Positions 1-9,845 are shown, numbered from the stretch's first letter. The stretch is 64,000 bases of DNA from Hyphomicrobiales bacterium (GCA_900467185.1 UBPA01000020.1:1-64000); one strand, 5' to 3'. Numbers and translations are program-made. The notes: a model not told the origin generated them from the letters alone.

Positions 1-18
1 GCTTCGATCGTCGAGTAA
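1..18 (+). CDS. tuf: Elongation factor Tu, last five codons (partial)
   Basis: Only the 3' end lies in the window: codons for A-S-I-V-E, then TAA. EF-Tu of alphaproteobacteria commonly ends in this sequence, and tuf normally directly precedes rpsJ at the end of the str operon. The identification rests on this short tail, the position before S10 and the terminator that follows. The rest of the gene is outside the window. Confidence 0.75.
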   Translation, partial: ASIVE

Positions 19-41
19 TCAGCGGCTAGGCCGTTGACCTA

Positions 42-81
42 GCAGGGACCGGGCGCTAACAACCCGGTTCCTGCGCTTTTT
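42..81 (+). terminator. Rho-independent terminator after tuf
   Basis: A 12-bp stem (42-53 with 63-74, one G-U pair) closes a 9-base loop and is followed by GC and five T's at 77-81. It should end the str operon transcript and separate it from the S10 operon. Confidence 0.85.
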
Positions 82-107
82 GACAAGACGCGGCCGACCG
101 TAACAAT
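80..107 (+). promoter_or_regulatory. Putative S10-operon promoter
   Basis: A perfect -35 hexamer TTGACA (80-85) overlaps the last T's of the tuf terminator. AACAAT/ACAATT lies 16-17 bases downstream at about 102-108. This is the best promoter candidate in the tuf-rpsJ gap and would give a leader of about 45 bases. The -10 match is only moderate. Confidence 0.5.
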
Positions 108-118
108 TGAAGATTTGG

Positions 119-140
119 CGTATGGCCAGTTGCCCATACG
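119..140 (+). promoter_or_regulatory. Leader hairpin just before the rpsJ ribosome-binding site
   Basis: CGTATGG (119-125) and CCATACG (134-140) form a perfect 7-bp stem with an 8-base loop. It ends a few bases before the AAGGA that serves rpsJ. No T-run follows, so it is not a terminator. A role in S10-operon feedback control is possible but unproven. Confidence 0.4.
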
Positions 141-158
141 GAAAAAAGGACTAGTCGA

Positions 159-467
159 ATGAACGGCCAGAATATCCGCATCCGCCTCAAGGCGTTTGAT
201 CACCGGATCCTCGATGCCTCCACGCGTGAAATCGTGTCGACGGCCAAGCGTACGGGCGCCAGCGTCCGTGGCCCCGTGCCGCTGCCCACGCGTATCGAAA
301 AGTTCACGGTCAACCGGTCGCCCCACGTCGACAAGAAGAGCCGCGAACAGTTCGAGATGCGCACGCACAAGCGTCTTCTTGATATCGTCGATCCGACCCC
401 CCAGACGGTCGACGCCCTGATGAAGCTCGATCTGGCCGCCGGCGTCGACGTCGAGATCAAGCTCTAA
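159..467 (+). CDS. rpsJ: 30S ribosomal protein S10
   Basis: This 102-residue protein is full length for S10, a small-subunit head protein that also acts in transcription antitermination as NusE. The N-terminal [18 protein letters not shown] and the segment [20 protein letters not shown] are diagnostic of S10. AAGGA lies about 8 bases before the ATG. It is the first gene of the S10 operon. A 173-base gap separates it from rplC, longer than any other gap inside this operon; the gap shows no further gene. Confidence 0.98.
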
Positions 468-640
468 AGGCCCCTCCCGGAACGCTTCGGACCGGGTGGA
501 TATAACAAGGAAGGTACGTGGACATTCCGTCCAACGACTTCCAGAAACGGGTGACCAATGGCGCGAATGCCGGATGGAAGCCTTGAACAAAGAGGCTGAA
601 GGGGTTTTCCCCGACAGGGACTCTGAAGAGGAATGAACCG

Positions 641-1336
641 ATGCGTTCAGGTGTGATTGCACAGAAAGTGGGAATGACCCGGGTCTACAACGACGCCGGC
701 GAGCACATTCCAGTGACCGTGTTGCGGATGGAAAACTGCCAGGTGGTAGGCCAGCGCACGGAAGAAAAGAACGGCTACGTCGCCGTGCAGCTCGGCGCAG
801 GCCAGGCCAAGGTCAAGAACACGCCGAAGGCGATGCGCGGCCATTTCGCCGCTGCAAACGTCGAGCCGAAGGCGAAGCTCGTTGAGTTCCGGGTGACCTC
901 GGAAAACCTGATCGACGTCGGTTCCGAGCTGACGGCAAGCCATTTCGTCACCGGCCAGCTGGTCGACGTGACCGGCACCTCGATCGGTAAGGGCTTTGCC
1001 GGCGCCATGAAGCGCCACAACTTCGGCGGTCTGCGTGCGACGCACGGCGTTTCGGTCTCGCACCGTTCGCATGGTTCGACCGGTTCCAACCAGGATCCGG
1101 GCCGCGTCTGGAAGGGCAAGCGCATGGCTGGTCACATGGGCCAGACGCGCATCACCACCCAGAACCTCGAAGTCGTATCCACCGATGAAGACCGCGGTCT
1201 GATCCTCGTCAAGGGCGCCGTCCCCGGCTCCAAGGGCTCCTGGATCGTCGTCCGCGACGCCATCAAGGCCGGCATCCCGGAAAACGCTCCGCGTCCGGCC
1301 GGCGTCCGCGCAGCAGCACATGAGGGAGCCGAATAA
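641..1336 (+). CDS. rplC: 50S ribosomal protein L3
   Basis: A 231-residue L3, an early-assembly protein that reaches the peptidyl-transferase centre. The start [16 protein letters not shown] and the loop [20 protein letters not shown] are family hallmarks; the Gln in SNQDPG is the residue methylated by PrmB in other bacteria. AGAGGAA precedes the ATG. The stop overlaps the rplD start by one base (TAATG), which suggests translational coupling. Confidence 0.98.
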   Translation: MRSGVIAQKVGMTRVYNDAGEHIPVTVLRMENCQVVGQRTEEKNGYVAVQLGAGQAKVKNTPKAMRGHFAAANVEPKAKLVEFRVTSENLIDVGSELTASHFVTGQLVDVTGTSIGKGFAGAMKRHNFGGLRATHGVSVSHRSHGSTGSNQDPGRVWKGKRMAGHMGQTRITTQNLEVVSTDEDRGLILVKGAVPGSKGSWIVVRDAIKAGIPENAPRPAGVRAAAHEGAE

Positions 1337-1956
1337 TGGATCTCACCGTCACCACACTGGATGGTCAGGACGCAGGCACGGTTTCCCTGTCCGACGCCAT
1401 CTTTGGCCTGGACGTACGCCAGGACCTGATCGCCCGCGTCGTTCGCTGGCAGCTCGCCAAGAAGCAGCAGGGCACGCACAAGACGCTGACGCGCGGCGAA
1501 GTCTCCCGCACCGGCGCCAAGATGTACAAGCAGAAGGGTACGGGCCGCGCTCGTCACCATTCCGCACGCGCTCCGCAGTTCCGCGGCGGTGGCAAGGCTC
1601 ACGGCCCGGTCACGCGCAGCCATGAGCATGACCTTCCCAAGAAGGTTCGCGCACTCGGCCTGCGTCACGCCCTCTCTGCCAAGCTGAAGGCCGATGAGCT
1701 GATCATCGTGGACAGCCTGGTCGCGACGGAAGCCAAGACGAAGGCCCTGACCGGTGCATTTGCATCGCTGGGTCTCACCAACGCCCTGTTCATCGGCGGC
1801 GCCGAGCTCGACAACAACTTCAAGCTCGCTGCCAAGAACATCCCGAACGTGGACGTTCTCCCGATCCAGGGCATCAACGTTTACGACATTCTGCGCCGCG
1901 GCAAGCTCGTGCTTTCCAAGGATGCGATCGAGGCTCTGGAGGAGCGGTTCAAGTGA
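1336..1956 (+). CDS. rplD: 50S ribosomal protein L4
   Basis: A 206-residue L4, an exit-tunnel protein and, in E. coli, the autogenous repressor of the S10 operon. The conserved tunnel loop is visible in [20 protein letters not shown] and [14 protein letters not shown]. It starts inside the rplC stop codon and overlaps the rplW start by four bases. Whether L4 regulates this operon here cannot be told; no E. coli-like S10 leader is evident. Confidence 0.98.
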   Translation: MDLTVTTLDGQDAGTVSLSDAIFGLDVRQDLIARVVRWQLAKKQQGTHKTLTRGEVSRTGAKMYKQKGTGRARHHSARAPQFRGGGKAHGPVTRSHEHDLPKKVRALGLRHALSAKLKADELIIVDSLVATEAKTKALTGAFASLGLTNALFIGGAELDNNFKLAAKNIPNVDVLPIQGINVYDILRRGKLVLSKDAIEALEERFK

Positions 1957-2246
1957 CGGATCTTCGCCATTATGATGTGATCCTCTCTCCGTCGATCACC
2001 GAAAAATCCACGCTGGTTTCTGAACAGAACCAGATCATCTTCAACGTCGCCAAGGACGCATCGAAGCCCGAGATCAAGGCTGCGATCGAAGCTCTGTTCG
2101 GCGTCAAGGTCACGGCAGTGAACACGCTTCTCCGCAAGGGCAAGCTCAAGCGCTTCCGCGGCTTCGCTGGCCGGCAGCGGGATGTCAAGAAGGCGATCGT
2201 CACACTTGCTGACGGTCAGTCCATCGACGTCTCCACCGGACTCTAA
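1953..2246 (+). CDS. rplW: 50S ribosomal protein L23
   Basis: A 97-residue L23, located at the exit of the peptide tunnel where trigger factor and SRP dock. The start is GTG within GTGA, overlapping the end of rpl[20 protein letters not shown] and the region [19 protein letters not shown] fit L23. The overlap makes coupled translation likely. Confidence 0.97.
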   Translation: MTDLRHYDVILSPSITEKSTLVSEQNQIIFNVAKDASKPEIKAAIEALFGVKVTAVNTLLRKGKLKRFRGFAGRQRDVKKAIVTLADGQSIDVSTGL

Positions 2247-2305
2247 AGGTTAAACCCAGAGCGGTTTCATAACCCCCGGGTAAAGACCCAAAAGGGAACA
2301 AGAAA

Positions 2306-3142
2306 ATGGCATTGAAAAGTTTCAATCCGACGACCCCGAGCCAGCGTCAGCTGGTCATCGTCGATCGGTCCTCGCTCTACAAGGGCAAGCCGGTCAAGGC
2401 GCTGACACAGGGTCTCACCAAGAGCGGTGGTCGTAACAACCTGGGCCGCATCACCGCCCGCTTCATCGGCGGCGGTCACAAGCGGACCTATCGCCTGATC
2501 GACTTCAAGCGGCGCAAGTTCGACGTTGACGGCACGGTCGAGCGTCTGGAATACGACCCGAACCGTACGGCGTTCATCGCGCTGATCAAGTACGAAGACG
2601 GCACGCAGGCCTACATCATCGCGCCGCAGCGCCTCGCCGTCGGTGACAAGGTCATCGCCTCCGAGAAGGCGGTCGATGTGAAGCCCGGCAACACCATGCC
2701 GCTGCAGTTCATCCCGGTCGGCTCCATCATCCACAATGTGGAAATGAAGCCCGGCAAGGGTGGCCAGATGGCACGCTCGGCAGGCACCTACGTGCAGCTC
2801 GTCGGTCGTGACCAGGGCATGGCGATCCTGCGCCTCAACTCCGGCGAACAGCGCCTGGTTCATGCGAGCTGCCTCGCATCGATCGGCGCCGTGTCCAACC
2901 CGGATCACGGCAACATCAACGACGGCAAGGCCGGTCGCACCCGCTGGCGCGGCAAGACCCCGCATAACCGCGGTGTCGTCATGAACCCGGTCGACCACCC
3001 GCACGGCGGCGGTGAAGGCCGCACCTCGGGCGGCCGCCACCCGGTCACACCGTGGGGCAAGCCGACCAAGGGCAAGCGTACGCGTTCGAACAAGTCGACC
3101 GACAAGTTCATCATGCGTTCGCGCCATCAGCGCAAGAAGTAA
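2306..3142 (+). CDS. rplB: 50S ribosomal protein L2
   Basis: A 278-residue L2, a primary 23S rRNA-binding protein needed for subunit association and peptidyl transfer. [17 protein letters not shown] at the N-terminus and the C-terminal [19 protein letters not shown], which includes the conserved functional His, are clear. GGGAACAAGAAA precedes the ATG. It lies 59 bases after rplW and 16 before rpsS. Confidence 0.98.
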   Translation: MALKSFNPTTPSQRQLVIVDRSSLYKGKPVKALTQGLTKSGGRNNLGRITARFIGGGHKRTYRLIDFKRRKFDVDGTVERLEYDPNRTAFIALIKYEDGTQAYIIAPQRLAVGDKVIASEKAVDVKPGNTMPLQFIPVGSIIHNVEMKPGKGGQMARSAGTYVQLVGRDQGMAILRLNSGEQRLVHASCLASIGAVSNPDHGNINDGKAGRTRWRGKTPHNRGVVMNPVDHPHGGGEGRTSGGRHPVTPWGKPTKGKRTRSNKSTDKFIMRSRHQRKK

Positions 3143-3158
3143 GAAGAGGTAGTCACAA

Positions 3159-3437
3159 ATGGCTCGTTCAGTATGGAAAGGTCCGTTCGTCGACGGCTAT
3201 CTTCTCAAGAAGGCTGAGAAGGTTCGCGAAGGCGGGCGCAATGAGGTCATCAAGATGTGGAGCCGTCGCTCCACCATCTTGCCGCAGTTCGTCGGTCTGA
3301 CCTTTGGCGTCTACAACGGTTCCAAGCATGTTCCCGTCAGTGTCAATGAAGACATGGTCGGCCACAAGTTCGGTGAATTCTCTCCGACCCGGACCTACTA
3401 CGGTCACGGTGCGGACAAGAAGGCAAAGAGGAAGTAA
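3159..3437 (+). CDS. rpsS: 30S ribosomal protein S19
   Basis: A 92-residue S19, a head protein contacting 16S rRNA and the A-site finger. [19 protein letters not shown] and the C-terminal [20 protein letters not shown] are typical. A good AGAAGAGG ribosome-binding site precedes the ATG. The next gene follows after two bases. Confidence 0.98.
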   Translation: MARSVWKGPFVDGYLLKKAEKVREGGRNEVIKMWSRRSTILPQFVGLTFGVYNGSKHVPVSVNEDMVGHKFGEFSPTRTYYGHGADKKAKRK

Positions 3438-3439
3438 CG

Positions 3440-3829
3440 ATGGGTAAGGCAAAAGCCGAACGTCGGCTGGCGGATAATGAAGCGCAGGCTGTTGCGCGCA
3501 CGATCCGCGTCAGCCCCCAGAAGCTCAACCTGGTTGCCGCGATGATCCGCGGCAAGAAGGTCGACCGTGCTCTGGCCGAACTTGAATTCTCCCGCAAGCG
3601 TATCGCCGGCACGGTCAAGAAGACCCTGGAATCGGCCATCGCAAACGCCGAGAACAACCACGACCTCGACGTCGACTCGCTCGTCGTCGCGGAAGCTTTC
3701 GTTGGCAAGTCGATGGTGATGAAGCGCTTCCACGCTCGTGGTCGCGGTCGTGCATCGCGGATCGAAAAGCCGTTTGCACACTTGACGATCGTTGTTCGTG
3801 AAGTGGAAGCCAAAGGGGAGGCCGCATAA
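3440..3829 (+). CDS. rplV: 50S ribosomal protein L22
   Basis: A 129-residue L22 whose beta-hairpin lines the peptide exit tunnel. [20 protein letters not shown] and the hairpin region [21 protein letters not shown] are conserved. The stop overlaps the rpsC start by one base (TAATG). Confidence 0.97.
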   Translation: MGKAKAERRLADNEAQAVARTIRVSPQKLNLVAAMIRGKKVDRALAELEFSRKRIAGTVKKTLESAIANAENNHDLDVDSLVVAEAFVGKSMVMKRFHARGRGRASRIEKPFAHLTIVVREVEAKGEAA

Positions 3830-4560
3830 TGGGCCAGAAAATCAATCCAATCGGTTTCCGTCTCGGCATCAACCGGACCTGGGATAGCCGTTGGTTCGCT
3901 GACAATGCCGAATACGGCAAGCTGCTTCACGAAGACCTGAAGATCCGCAAGTATCTGATGGACGAGCTGAAGCAGGCCGGCATCTCGAAGGTTGTCATCG
4001 AGCGTCCGCACAAGAAGTGCCGCGTCACGATCCACTCGGCTCGCCCGGGTCTGATCATCGGCAAGAAGGGCGCGGACATCGAAAAGCTGCGTCGCAAGCT
4101 GTCGGAAATGACGAACTCGGAAACGCACCTCAACATCGTCGAAGTGCGCAAGCCGGAAGTCGACGCGACGCTCGTCGCGCAGTCTATCGCTCAGCAGCTC
4201 GAGCGCCGCGTGGCTTTCCGCCGTGCGATGAAGCGTTCGGTTCAGTCGGCCATGCGTCTGGGTGCCGAAGGCATCAAGATCACCTGCGCCGGCCGCCTGG
4301 GTGGCGCCGAAATCGCCCGTACCGAGTGGTATCGCGAAGGTCGCGTTCCGCTTCACACGCTGCGTGCCGACATCGACTACGGTGTTGCCGAAGCTGTAAC
4401 GGCATTCGGCATCTGCGGCATCAAGGTCTGGATCTTCAAGGGCGAAATCCTTGAGCACGATCCGATGGCCTCCGAGCGCCGTGCGAGCGAGAGTGACAGT
4501 CAGGGTAGTGGCGGACGTGATCGCGATCGCGATCGTGATCGCCGTCGTGAAAACGCGTAA
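3829..4560 (+). CDS. rpsC: 30S ribosomal protein S3
   Basis: A 243-residue S3 at the mRNA entry site. The KH domain is visible around residues 60-80 ([20 protein letters not shown]) and the C-terminal S3 domain follows ([20 protein letters not shown]). The last ~20 residues are a low-complexity Arg/Asp tail ([16 protein letters not shown]) encoded by tandem GATCGC-like hexamers at about 4516-4545. Such tails vary between species and probably carry little function. Confidence 0.98.
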   Translation: MGQKINPIGFRLGINRTWDSRWFADNAEYGKLLHEDLKIRKYLMDELKQAGISKVVIERPHKKCRVTIHSARPGLIIGKKGADIEKLRRKLSEMTNSETHLNIVEVRKPEVDATLVAQSIAQQLERRVAFRRAMKRSVQSAMRLGAEGIKITCAGRLGGAEIARTEWYREGRVPLHTLRADIDYGVAEAVTAFGICGIKVWIFKGEILEHDPMASERRASESDSQGSGGRDRDRDRDRRRENA

Positions 4561-4598
4561 CAGTCGCGTTTGGCAGCCAATATCGGAGAATTAAAAAA

Positions 4599-5012
4599 AT
4601 GTTGCAGCCAAAGCGTACGAAGTATCGCAAGCAATTCAAGGGCCGCATCAAGGGCGTTGCCAAGGGCGGATCTGATCTCGCTTTCGGCGAATTCGGCTTG
4701 AAGTCCTTGGAACCGAACCGCGTCAATGCGCGCGAGATCGAAGCGGCCCGCCGCGCGATCACGCGTCACATGAAGCGTGCCGGCCGCGTTTGGATCCGCG
4801 TATTCCCGGACGTTCCGGTCACCGCGAAGCCGACCGAAGTCCGCATGGGTAAGGGTAAGGGCTCCGTCGAATACTGGGCGTGCAAGGTCAAGCCTGGTCG
4901 TATGATGTTCGAGATCGATGGCGTCAACGAGGAGCTCGCACGCGAAGCCCTTCGTCTTGGTGCTGCGAAGCTCTCCGTCAAGACGCGCTTCGTACAGCGC
5001 ATTGCGGAGTAA
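4599..5012 (+). CDS. rplP: 50S ribosomal protein L16
   Basis: A 137-residue L16, which binds the A-site tRNA elbow region. [16 protein letters not shown] and [20 protein letters not shown] are hallmarks. A GGAGAA ribosome-binding site precedes the ATG. It is followed 11 bases later by rpmC. Confidence 0.98.
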   Translation: MLQPKRTKYRKQFKGRIKGVAKGGSDLAFGEFGLKSLEPNRVNAREIEAARRAITRHMKRAGRVWIRVFPDVPVTAKPTEVRMGKGKGSVEYWACKVKPGRMMFEIDGVNEELAREALRLGAAKLSVKTRFVQRIAE

Positions 5013-5023
5013 GGAGAAGCCCC

Positions 5024-5224
5024 ATGAAAGCCAATGACGTTCGGGCGCTCAGCGCCGACCAGCTCAACGACGAGCTTGCCAAGCTGAAGAAGGAGCAGTT
5101 CAACCTGCGCTTCCAGAAGGCGACCGGCCAGCTTGAAAAGTCGTCGCGCATCAACGAGGTCCGCAAGGACATCGCGCGCATCAAAACCATTGCCCGCCAG
5201 AAGGCGGCAGAAGCCAAGGCCTAA
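5024..5224 (+). CDS. rpmC: 50S ribosomal protein L29
   Basis: A 66-residue L29, a helical protein near the exit tunnel. It starts at the ATG preceded by AAGGAG ([20 protein letters not shown]). An in-frame upstream extension to 4880 is ignored because it runs through rplP and lacks family similarity. [18 protein letters not shown] is the L29 signature region. Confidence 0.97.
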   Translation: MKANDVRALSADQLNDELAKLKKEQFNLRFQKATGQLEKSSRINEVRKDIARIKTIARQKAAEAKA

Positions 5225-5236
5225 GGACCAAGAAAA

Positions 5237-5473
5237 ATGCCGAAACGCATTCTGCAGGGCACCGTCGTCTCCGACAAGAACGAGAAGACCGTCGTCGTAA
5301 GGGTCGAGCGCCGCTTTGCGCACCCGATCCTCCAGAAGACCGTCCGTCGCTCCAAGAAGTACAAGGCGCACGACGAGAAGAACCAGTTCAAGGTCGGCGA
5401 CCTTGTTTCCATCCAGGAATGCGCGCCGATCTCCAAGGACAAGACCTGGACGGTTATTTCCGCCCAGGCCTAA
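5237..5473 (+). CDS. rpsQ: 30S ribosomal protein S17
   Basis: A 78-residue S17, a primary 16S rRNA-binding protein. [20 protein letters not shown] and [22 protein letters not shown] match the family. It is the last gene of the S10 cluster: a structured 440-bp gap with a terminator follows before rplN. Confidence 0.98.
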   Translation: MPKRILQGTVVSDKNEKTVVVRVERRFAHPILQKTVRRSKKYKAHDEKNQFKVGDLVSIQECAPISKDKTWTVISAQA

Positions 5474-5495
5474 GCCGAACAGACGTCACGCCGAT

Positions 5496-5555
5496 GGCGC
5501 CGCGCAGTGTCGCAAGACACGAGAGCGCGGCGTCTTCGTAAGATCGGCGCCGCGC
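5496..5555 (+). promoter_or_regulatory. Two mutually exclusive hairpins downstream of rpsQ
   Basis: GGCGCCGCGC occurs twice (5496-5505 and 5546-5555), flanking its complement GCGCGGCGTC (5525-5534). The complement can pair with the upstream copy or the downstream copy, about 10 bp each with one G-U. The upstream form encloses a second perfect hairpin, GTGTC-GCAA-GACAC (5507-5520), closed by a GNRA tetraloop. The arrangement resembles a switch or protein-binding RNA, but no function is shown. Confidence 0.5.
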
Positions 5556-5630
5556 GCTTCTGGCCAAATTGGTCGGGGTTTGGGGTGTCGCCTCTTGTAA
5601 TCGGCGAGAATCTCTGTATGAAGCAGCCAC

Positions 5631-5659
5631 GGAACGCTCGGGGTTACGAGCGTTCTTTT
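5631..5659 (+). terminator. Rho-independent terminator in the rpsQ-rplN gap
   Basis: A 9-bp perfect stem (GAACGCTCG, 5632-5640, with 5647-5655) and a 6-base loop are followed by TTTTGCTTT. It should end, or attenuate, the S10-operon transcript about 160 bases after rpsQ. From here to rplN (5660-5913) I find no gene and no convincing promoter, though spc genes must be transcribed from within this stretch or by read-through. Confidence 0.85.
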
Positions 5660-5913
5660 GCTTTGAGCGCACGGAAGGTCCTGTCTTCAGGAAACCACCC
5701 TGGCAAGATCGATCCCGCGCTGTCGCATCATGTCCCGCCTGCTTCTCCCAAGAGGCGAGGGACTGGGAATGCCATTGAAAGCATTGTGGCGTGCCGCCCT
5801 TCGCAAGAGGGTGCAGCGCGCCGCATGCAAATTTTCATAAGCCGGAACAGGGGGCTCTCTTTCACGATGAGGAGATCCCAACCGGTTCGGTCACAACAAG
5901 AAGGCGACCTGAC

Positions 5914-6282
5914 ATGATTCAGATGCAAACAAACCTCGACGTGGCGGATAATTCCGGCGCACGTCGTGTCATGTGCATCAAGGTGCTGGGCGGCTCCAAG
6001 CGCAAGTATGCTTCCGTGGGCGACGTCATCGTCGTTTCCATCAAGGAAGCCATCCCGCGCGGCCGCGTCAAGAAGGGCGATGTGATGAAGGCGGTCGTCG
6101 TACGCACCGCCAAGGACATCCGTCGTCCGGACGGCAGCGTCATCCGCTTCGATAACAACGCAGCCGTTCTTATCGACAACAAGAAAGAGCCGATCGGCAC
6201 CCGTATCTTCGGACCGGTTCCGCGCGAGCTTCGCGCCAAGAACCACATGAAGATCATCTCGCTGGCTCCAGAAGTACTGTAA
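5914..6282 (+). CDS. rplN: 50S ribosomal protein L14
   Basis: A 122-residue L14, which forms an intersubunit bridge. The start is the ATG at 5914 ([20 protein letters not shown]), the universal L14 N-terminus. The open frame continues upstream to 5791, but that stretch has no L14 similarity. It opens the spc operon. The ribosome-binding site (AAGGCGACC) is moderate. Confidence 0.98.
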   Translation: MIQMQTNLDVADNSGARRVMCIKVLGGSKRKYASVGDVIVVSIKEAIPRGRVKKGDVMKAVVVRTAKDIRRPDGSVIRFDNNAAVLIDNKKEPIGTRIFGPVPRELRAKNHMKIISLAPEVL

Positions 6283-6295
6283 GGGGCGATTAGAG

Positions 6296-6598
6296 ATGAA
6301 CAAGATTCGTAAGGGCGACAAGGTCGTCGTACTCGCCGGCAAGGACAAGGGCCGCACCGGCGAAGTTATCCAGGTCATGCCGAAGGACGACAAGGCTGTC
6401 GTGCGTGGCGTCAACATGGTGAAGCGTCACCAGCGCCAGACCCAGAGCCAGGAAGCCGGCATCATCAACAAGGAAGCCCCGATCCACCTGTCGAACATCG
6501 CGATCGCTGACACGGACGGCAAGCCGACCCGCGTCGGTTTCCGCATCGATGGCGACAAGAAGGTTCGCGTGGCCAAGCGTTCGGGAGATGTTATCTGA
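6296..6598 (+). CDS. rplX: 50S ribosomal protein L24
   Basis: A 100-residue L24, an assembly-initiator protein. The KOW motif [20 protein letters not shown] lies at residues 5-24. The stop overlaps the rplE start by one base (TGATG), implying coupling. Confidence 0.97.
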   Translation: MNKIRKGDKVVVLAGKDKGRTGEVIQVMPKDDKAVVRGVNMVKRHQRQTQSQEAGIINKEAPIHLSNIAIADTDGKPTRVGFRIDGDKKVRVAKRSGDVI

Positions 6599-7158
6599 TG
6601 GCTGAGACCAAGACCTATGAGCCGCGGCTCAAGAGCGAGTACATCGCGCGCATTCGTCCGGCACTCCGGGAGAAGTTCTCCTACGCCAACGAGATGATGA
6701 TCCCGAAGCTCGACAAGATCGTCATCAACATGGGCGTGGGCGAAGCGACCGGCGATTCGAAGAAGCCTTCGATCGCAGCCGCCGACCTCGCAGCGATTGC
6801 CGGCCAGAAGCCGGTCGTCACCAAGGCCCGTACCTCCATCGCCGGCTTCAAGCTGCGCGAAGACATGCCGATCGGCGCGAAGGTCACCCTGCGCGGCGCA
6901 CGCATGTATGAATTTCTGGACCGCCTGATCAACATCGCGCTCCCGCGCGTTCGCGACTTCCGCGGACTGAACCCGAAATCCTTCGACGGCCGTGGCAACT
7001 TCGCCATGGGCGTGAAGGAACACATTGTGTTCCCTGAGATCAACTACGACAAGGTCGATCAGATGTGGGGCATGGACATCATCGTTTGCACGACGGCCAC
7101 GACGGACGACGAAGCGCGGGCTCTGCTCACAGAGTTCAACTTCCCGTTCCGCCAGTAA
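6598..7158 (+). CDS. rplE: 50S ribosomal protein L5
   Basis: A 186-residue L5, which binds 5S rRNA in the central protuberance. [20 protein letters not shown] and the C-terminal [20 protein letters not shown] fit the family. In E. coli S8 represses the spc operon by binding near the L5 start; here that start is embedded in the L24 stop codon. Confidence 0.98.
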   Translation: MAETKTYEPRLKSEYIARIRPALREKFSYANEMMIPKLDKIVINMGVGEATGDSKKPSIAAADLAAIAGQKPVVTKARTSIAGFKLREDMPIGAKVTLRGARMYEFLDRLINIALPRVRDFRGLNPKSFDGRGNFAMGVKEHIVFPEINYDKVDQMWGMDIIVCTTATTDDEARALLTEFNFPFRQ

Positions 7159-7189
7159 GCCGTAACGACAAGCAGAAGGATTACGTTTC

Positions 7190-7495
7190 ATGGCGAAAAC
7201 GAGCGCAGTTGAAAAGAACAAGCGCCGCCGCAAGCTGGTTACCCAGCAGGCCTCCAAGCGGGCCGAGCTGAAGGCGACCATCATGAACCAGTCTCTTCCG
7301 ATCGAAGAGCGGTTCAAGGCAACTCTGAAACTGGCAAGCCTGCCGCGTGATGGGTCGAAGACCCGCGTTCGCAACCGTTGCGAAGTCACCGGCCGTCCGC
7401 GCGCCTACTACCGGAAGCTGGGAATGTCCCGTATCGCCCTGCGCGAACTGGGCAATTTCGGCAAGATTCCGGGTATCGTGAAGTCGAGCTGGTAA
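7190..7495 (+). CDS. rpsN: 30S ribosomal protein S14 (zinc-independent type)
   Basis: A 101-residue S14 of the long, zinc-independent form: it lacks the CxxC pairs of the short form. [17 protein letters not shown] and [20 protein letters not shown] are typical. An AGAAGGA site precedes the ATG. It lies between rplE and rpsH as in most bacteria. Confidence 0.97.
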   Translation: MAKTSAVEKNKRRRKLVTQQASKRAELKATIMNQSLPIEERFKATLKLASLPRDGSKTRVRNRCEVTGRPRAYYRKLGMSRIALRELGNFGKIPGIVKSSW

Positions 7496-7507
7496 GGAGA
7501 CGGGCAA

Positions 7508-7906
7508 ATGACAATGACTGATCCCTTGGGCGATATGCTCACCCGTATCCGTAACGGCGCCGCACGCCGCAAGACGAACGTAACGACGCCGGCTTCCAAG
7601 CTGCGCGCGCGCGTTCTCGACGTGCTGCAGTCGGAAGGCTACATCCGCGGCTACTCCGAAGTCGATTTCGACAACGGCAAGTCCGAGCTCAACATCGAGC
7701 TGAAGTACTACGAAGGCGCGTCGGTGATCCGTGAGATCGGCCGCGTGTCCAAGCCGGGCCGCCGGGTCTATGTCTCGGTCAAGTCCATTCCGCAGGTCGC
7801 GAACGGTCTCGGCATCACTATCCTTTCGACTCCGAAGGGTGTGATGGCCGATCATCAGGCTCGTGAACAGAACGTCGGCGGCGAGGTCCTCTGCTCCGTA
7901 TTCTAA
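7508..7906 (+). CDS. rpsH: 30S ribosomal protein S8
   Basis: A 132-residue S8, a primary 16S rRNA-binding protein and, in E. coli, the repressor of the spc operon. [20 protein letters not shown] and the C-terminal [19 protein letters not shown] are conserved. AAGGAGA lies close to the ATG. Confidence 0.98.
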   Translation: MTMTDPLGDMLTRIRNGAARRKTNVTTPASKLRARVLDVLQSEGYIRGYSEVDFDNGKSELNIELKYYEGASVIREIGRVSKPGRRVYVSVKSIPQVANGLGITILSTPKGVMADHQAREQNVGGEVLCSVF

Positions 7907-7948
7907 TACGGATCAGGGATCTCCAGAACGAACAGACAGGATTGAAAC

Positions 7949-8482
7949 ATGTCTCGTATCGGTAAGAAGCCCGTTCAGGTTCCCGCTGGTGTCACCGCGA
8001 CTGTCGATGGACAGAAGGTGACGGCAAAGGGCCCGAAGGGCGAACTGTTCTTCGTCGCGAACGACGAAGTTTCTGTAAAGCTGGAAGACAACGCCGTTGT
8101 CGTCGAGCCGGTCAGCCAGTCCAAGGATGCTCGTTCCAAGTGGGGCATGTCCCGCACGATGGTCGAGAACATCCTGAAGGGCGTCAAGGATGGCTTCGAG
8201 CGCAAGCTCGAGATCAACGGCGTCGGTTACCGCGCGGCCCTGCAGGGCAAGAACCTGCAGCTGGCACTCGGCTTCAGCCATGACGTCGTCTACCAGACGC
8301 CGGAAGGCATCACGATCGCTGTTCCCAAGCCGACGGAAATCGTCGTCTCGGGCATCAACAAGCAGCAGGTCGGCCAGGTGGCCGCAGAGATTCGCGAATA
8401 TCGCGGCCCCGAGCCCTACAAGGGCAAGGGCGTCAAGTATGCGGGCGAGCGGATCATCCGCAAAGAAGGCAAGAAGAAGTAA
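7949..8482 (+). CDS. rplF: 50S ribosomal protein L6
   Basis: A 177-residue L6, near the sarcin-ricin loop. [20 protein letters not shown] at the start and the C-terminal [20 protein letters not shown] are hallmarks. It is 42 bases after rpsH and 12 before rplR. Confidence 0.98.
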   Translation: MSRIGKKPVQVPAGVTATVDGQKVTAKGPKGELFFVANDEVSVKLEDNAVVVEPVSQSKDARSKWGMSRTMVENILKGVKDGFERKLEINGVGYRAALQGKNLQLALGFSHDVVYQTPEGITIAVPKPTEIVVSGINKQQVGQVAAEIREYRGPEPYKGKGVKYAGERIIRKEGKKK

Positions 8483-8494
8483 GGATCACGCGAA

Positions 8495-8857
8495 ATGGCT
8501 AGCAGGAAAGATAATCTTGTACGTCGCGCTTCGCGCGTTCGTCGTCAAATCAAGGCGGTCGCCAACGGCCGTCCGCGCCTGTCGGTTCATCGCTCGTCGA
8601 AGAACATCTACGCACAGGTCATCGACGATGTCGCCGGCACGACGCTGGCGTCCGCTTCGACGCTCGACACCGGTCTGCGCACGTCTCTGAAGACGGGCGC
8701 CGATACGGCAGCAGCTGCTGCCGTCGGCAAGCTCCTTGCAGAGCGTGCATCCGAAGCCGGCGTCAAGGACGTCGTCTTCGATCGTGGCGCCTTCATCTAT
8801 CATGGCCGCATCAAGGCCCTGGCTGAAGCCGCCCGCGAAGGTGGCCTCAACTTCTAA
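8495..8857 (+). CDS. rplR: 50S ribosomal protein L18
   Basis: A 120-residue L18, a 5S rRNA-binding protein. [20 protein letters not shown] and the C-terminal [20 protein letters not shown] fit. It is followed by a 191-bp gap before rpsE that holds no gene. Confidence 0.97.
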   Translation: MASRKDNLVRRASRVRRQIKAVANGRPRLSVHRSSKNIYAQVIDDVAGTTLASASTLDTGLRTSLKTGADTAAAAAVGKLLAERASEAGVKDVVFDRGAFIYHGRIKALAEAAREGGLNF

Positions 8858-9048
8858 GTTCGGTTGGGAAAGTCGAAAACCGGCTTTCCGAATCTGACGA
8901 AGACACGTAAGGCTCCCATTTCCACGACGGGCCGGCCCGGTATATCCGGGCCGCAGCCTTGTCGGGAATTCGCCGTACTCTCCGACCATCGAGGGGCGGC
9001 ACCGATCAATCTGCCGATTGCACCCGGAAAAGAAAAAGGAAAAGGACA

Positions 9049-9618
9049 ATGGCACAAGAAAGAAGAGGTTCTCGCGACGACCGCCAGAACCGTGACGAGC
9101 GCGACAGCGAATTCGTTGACAAGCTCGTCGCTATCAACCGCGTCGCCAAGGTGGTGAAGGGCGGCCGTCGTTTCGGCTTCGCTGCTCTCGTCGTCGTCGG
9201 CGACCAGAAGGGCCGCGTCGGCTTCGGTCATGGCAAGGCACGCGAAGTGCCGGAAGCCATCCGCAAGGCCACCGAAGCCGCCAAGCGCGAACTGATTTTC
9301 GTTCCGCTGCGCTCCGGCCGCACCCTGCATCATGACGTTCACGGCCGCCACGGCGCCGGCAAGGTCCTGCTGCGTTCGGCCAAGGCTGGTACCGGCATCA
9401 TCGCCGGCGGCCCGATGCGCGCCGTTTTCGAAACGCTCGGCATGCACGACGTCGTTGCAAAGTCGACCGGTTCGTCCAACCCCTACAACATGATCCGCGC
9501 CACCTTCGATGCTCTGAAGAACCAGATGCACCCGAAGGACATCGCGGCACAGCGCGGCCTCAAGTTCGCCACGCTGCAGGCCCGTCGCGAAGCGGCTGGC
9601 GTCACGTCGGAAGAATAA
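9049..9618 (+). CDS. rpsE: 30S ribosomal protein S5
   Basis: A 189-residue S5, important for translational fidelity. The start is the ATG after AAAAGGA ([20 protein letters not shown]); an open frame upstream to 8959 is dismissed. The domain region [20 protein letters not shown] and the later [17 protein letters not shown] are typical. Confidence 0.98.
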   Translation: MAQERRGSRDDRQNRDERDSEFVDKLVAINRVAKVVKGGRRFGFAALVVVGDQKGRVGFGHGKAREVPEAIRKATEAAKRELIFVPLRSGRTLHHDVHGRHGAGKVLLRSAKAGTGIIAGGPMRAVFETLGMHDVVAKSTGSSNPYNMIRATFDALKNQMHPKDIAAQRGLKFATLQARREAAGVTSEE

Positions 9619-9631
9619 GGGAGTCCGTACG

Positions 9632-9832
9632 ATGGCCACTGAAACCACCGGTAAGACGGTTACTGTCGAGCAGATCGGCAGCCCCATCCGCCGCCCCGCC
9701 AGCCAGCGCGCAACGCTGATCGGCCTGGGTCTCAACAAGATGCACCGGGTGCGCACGCTGGAAGACACGCCTTCCGTTCGCGGCATGATCCGGTCCGTCC
9801 AGCACCTCGTCCGCCTTATCGACGAGAAGTGA
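9632..9832 (+). CDS. rpmD: 50S ribosomal protein L30
   Basis: A 66-residue L30 with the family core [20 protein letters not shown] and [20 protein letters not shown]. It starts 13 bases after rpsE and ends 13 bases before rplO. Confidence 0.96.
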   Translation: MATETTGKTVTVEQIGSPIRRPASQRATLIGLGLNKMHRVRTLEDTPSVRGMIRSVQHLVRLIDEK

Positions 9833-9845
9833 GGGAGATACCATC

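Noticed and set aside
5791-5913. N-terminal extension of L14 in the same open frame
   Set aside because: L14 universally begins MIQMQT-like; the extra 41 codons have no similarity and lie in the regulatory gap. In-frame extensions of S5, S11, S13, RpoA and ThrS were rejected likewise.
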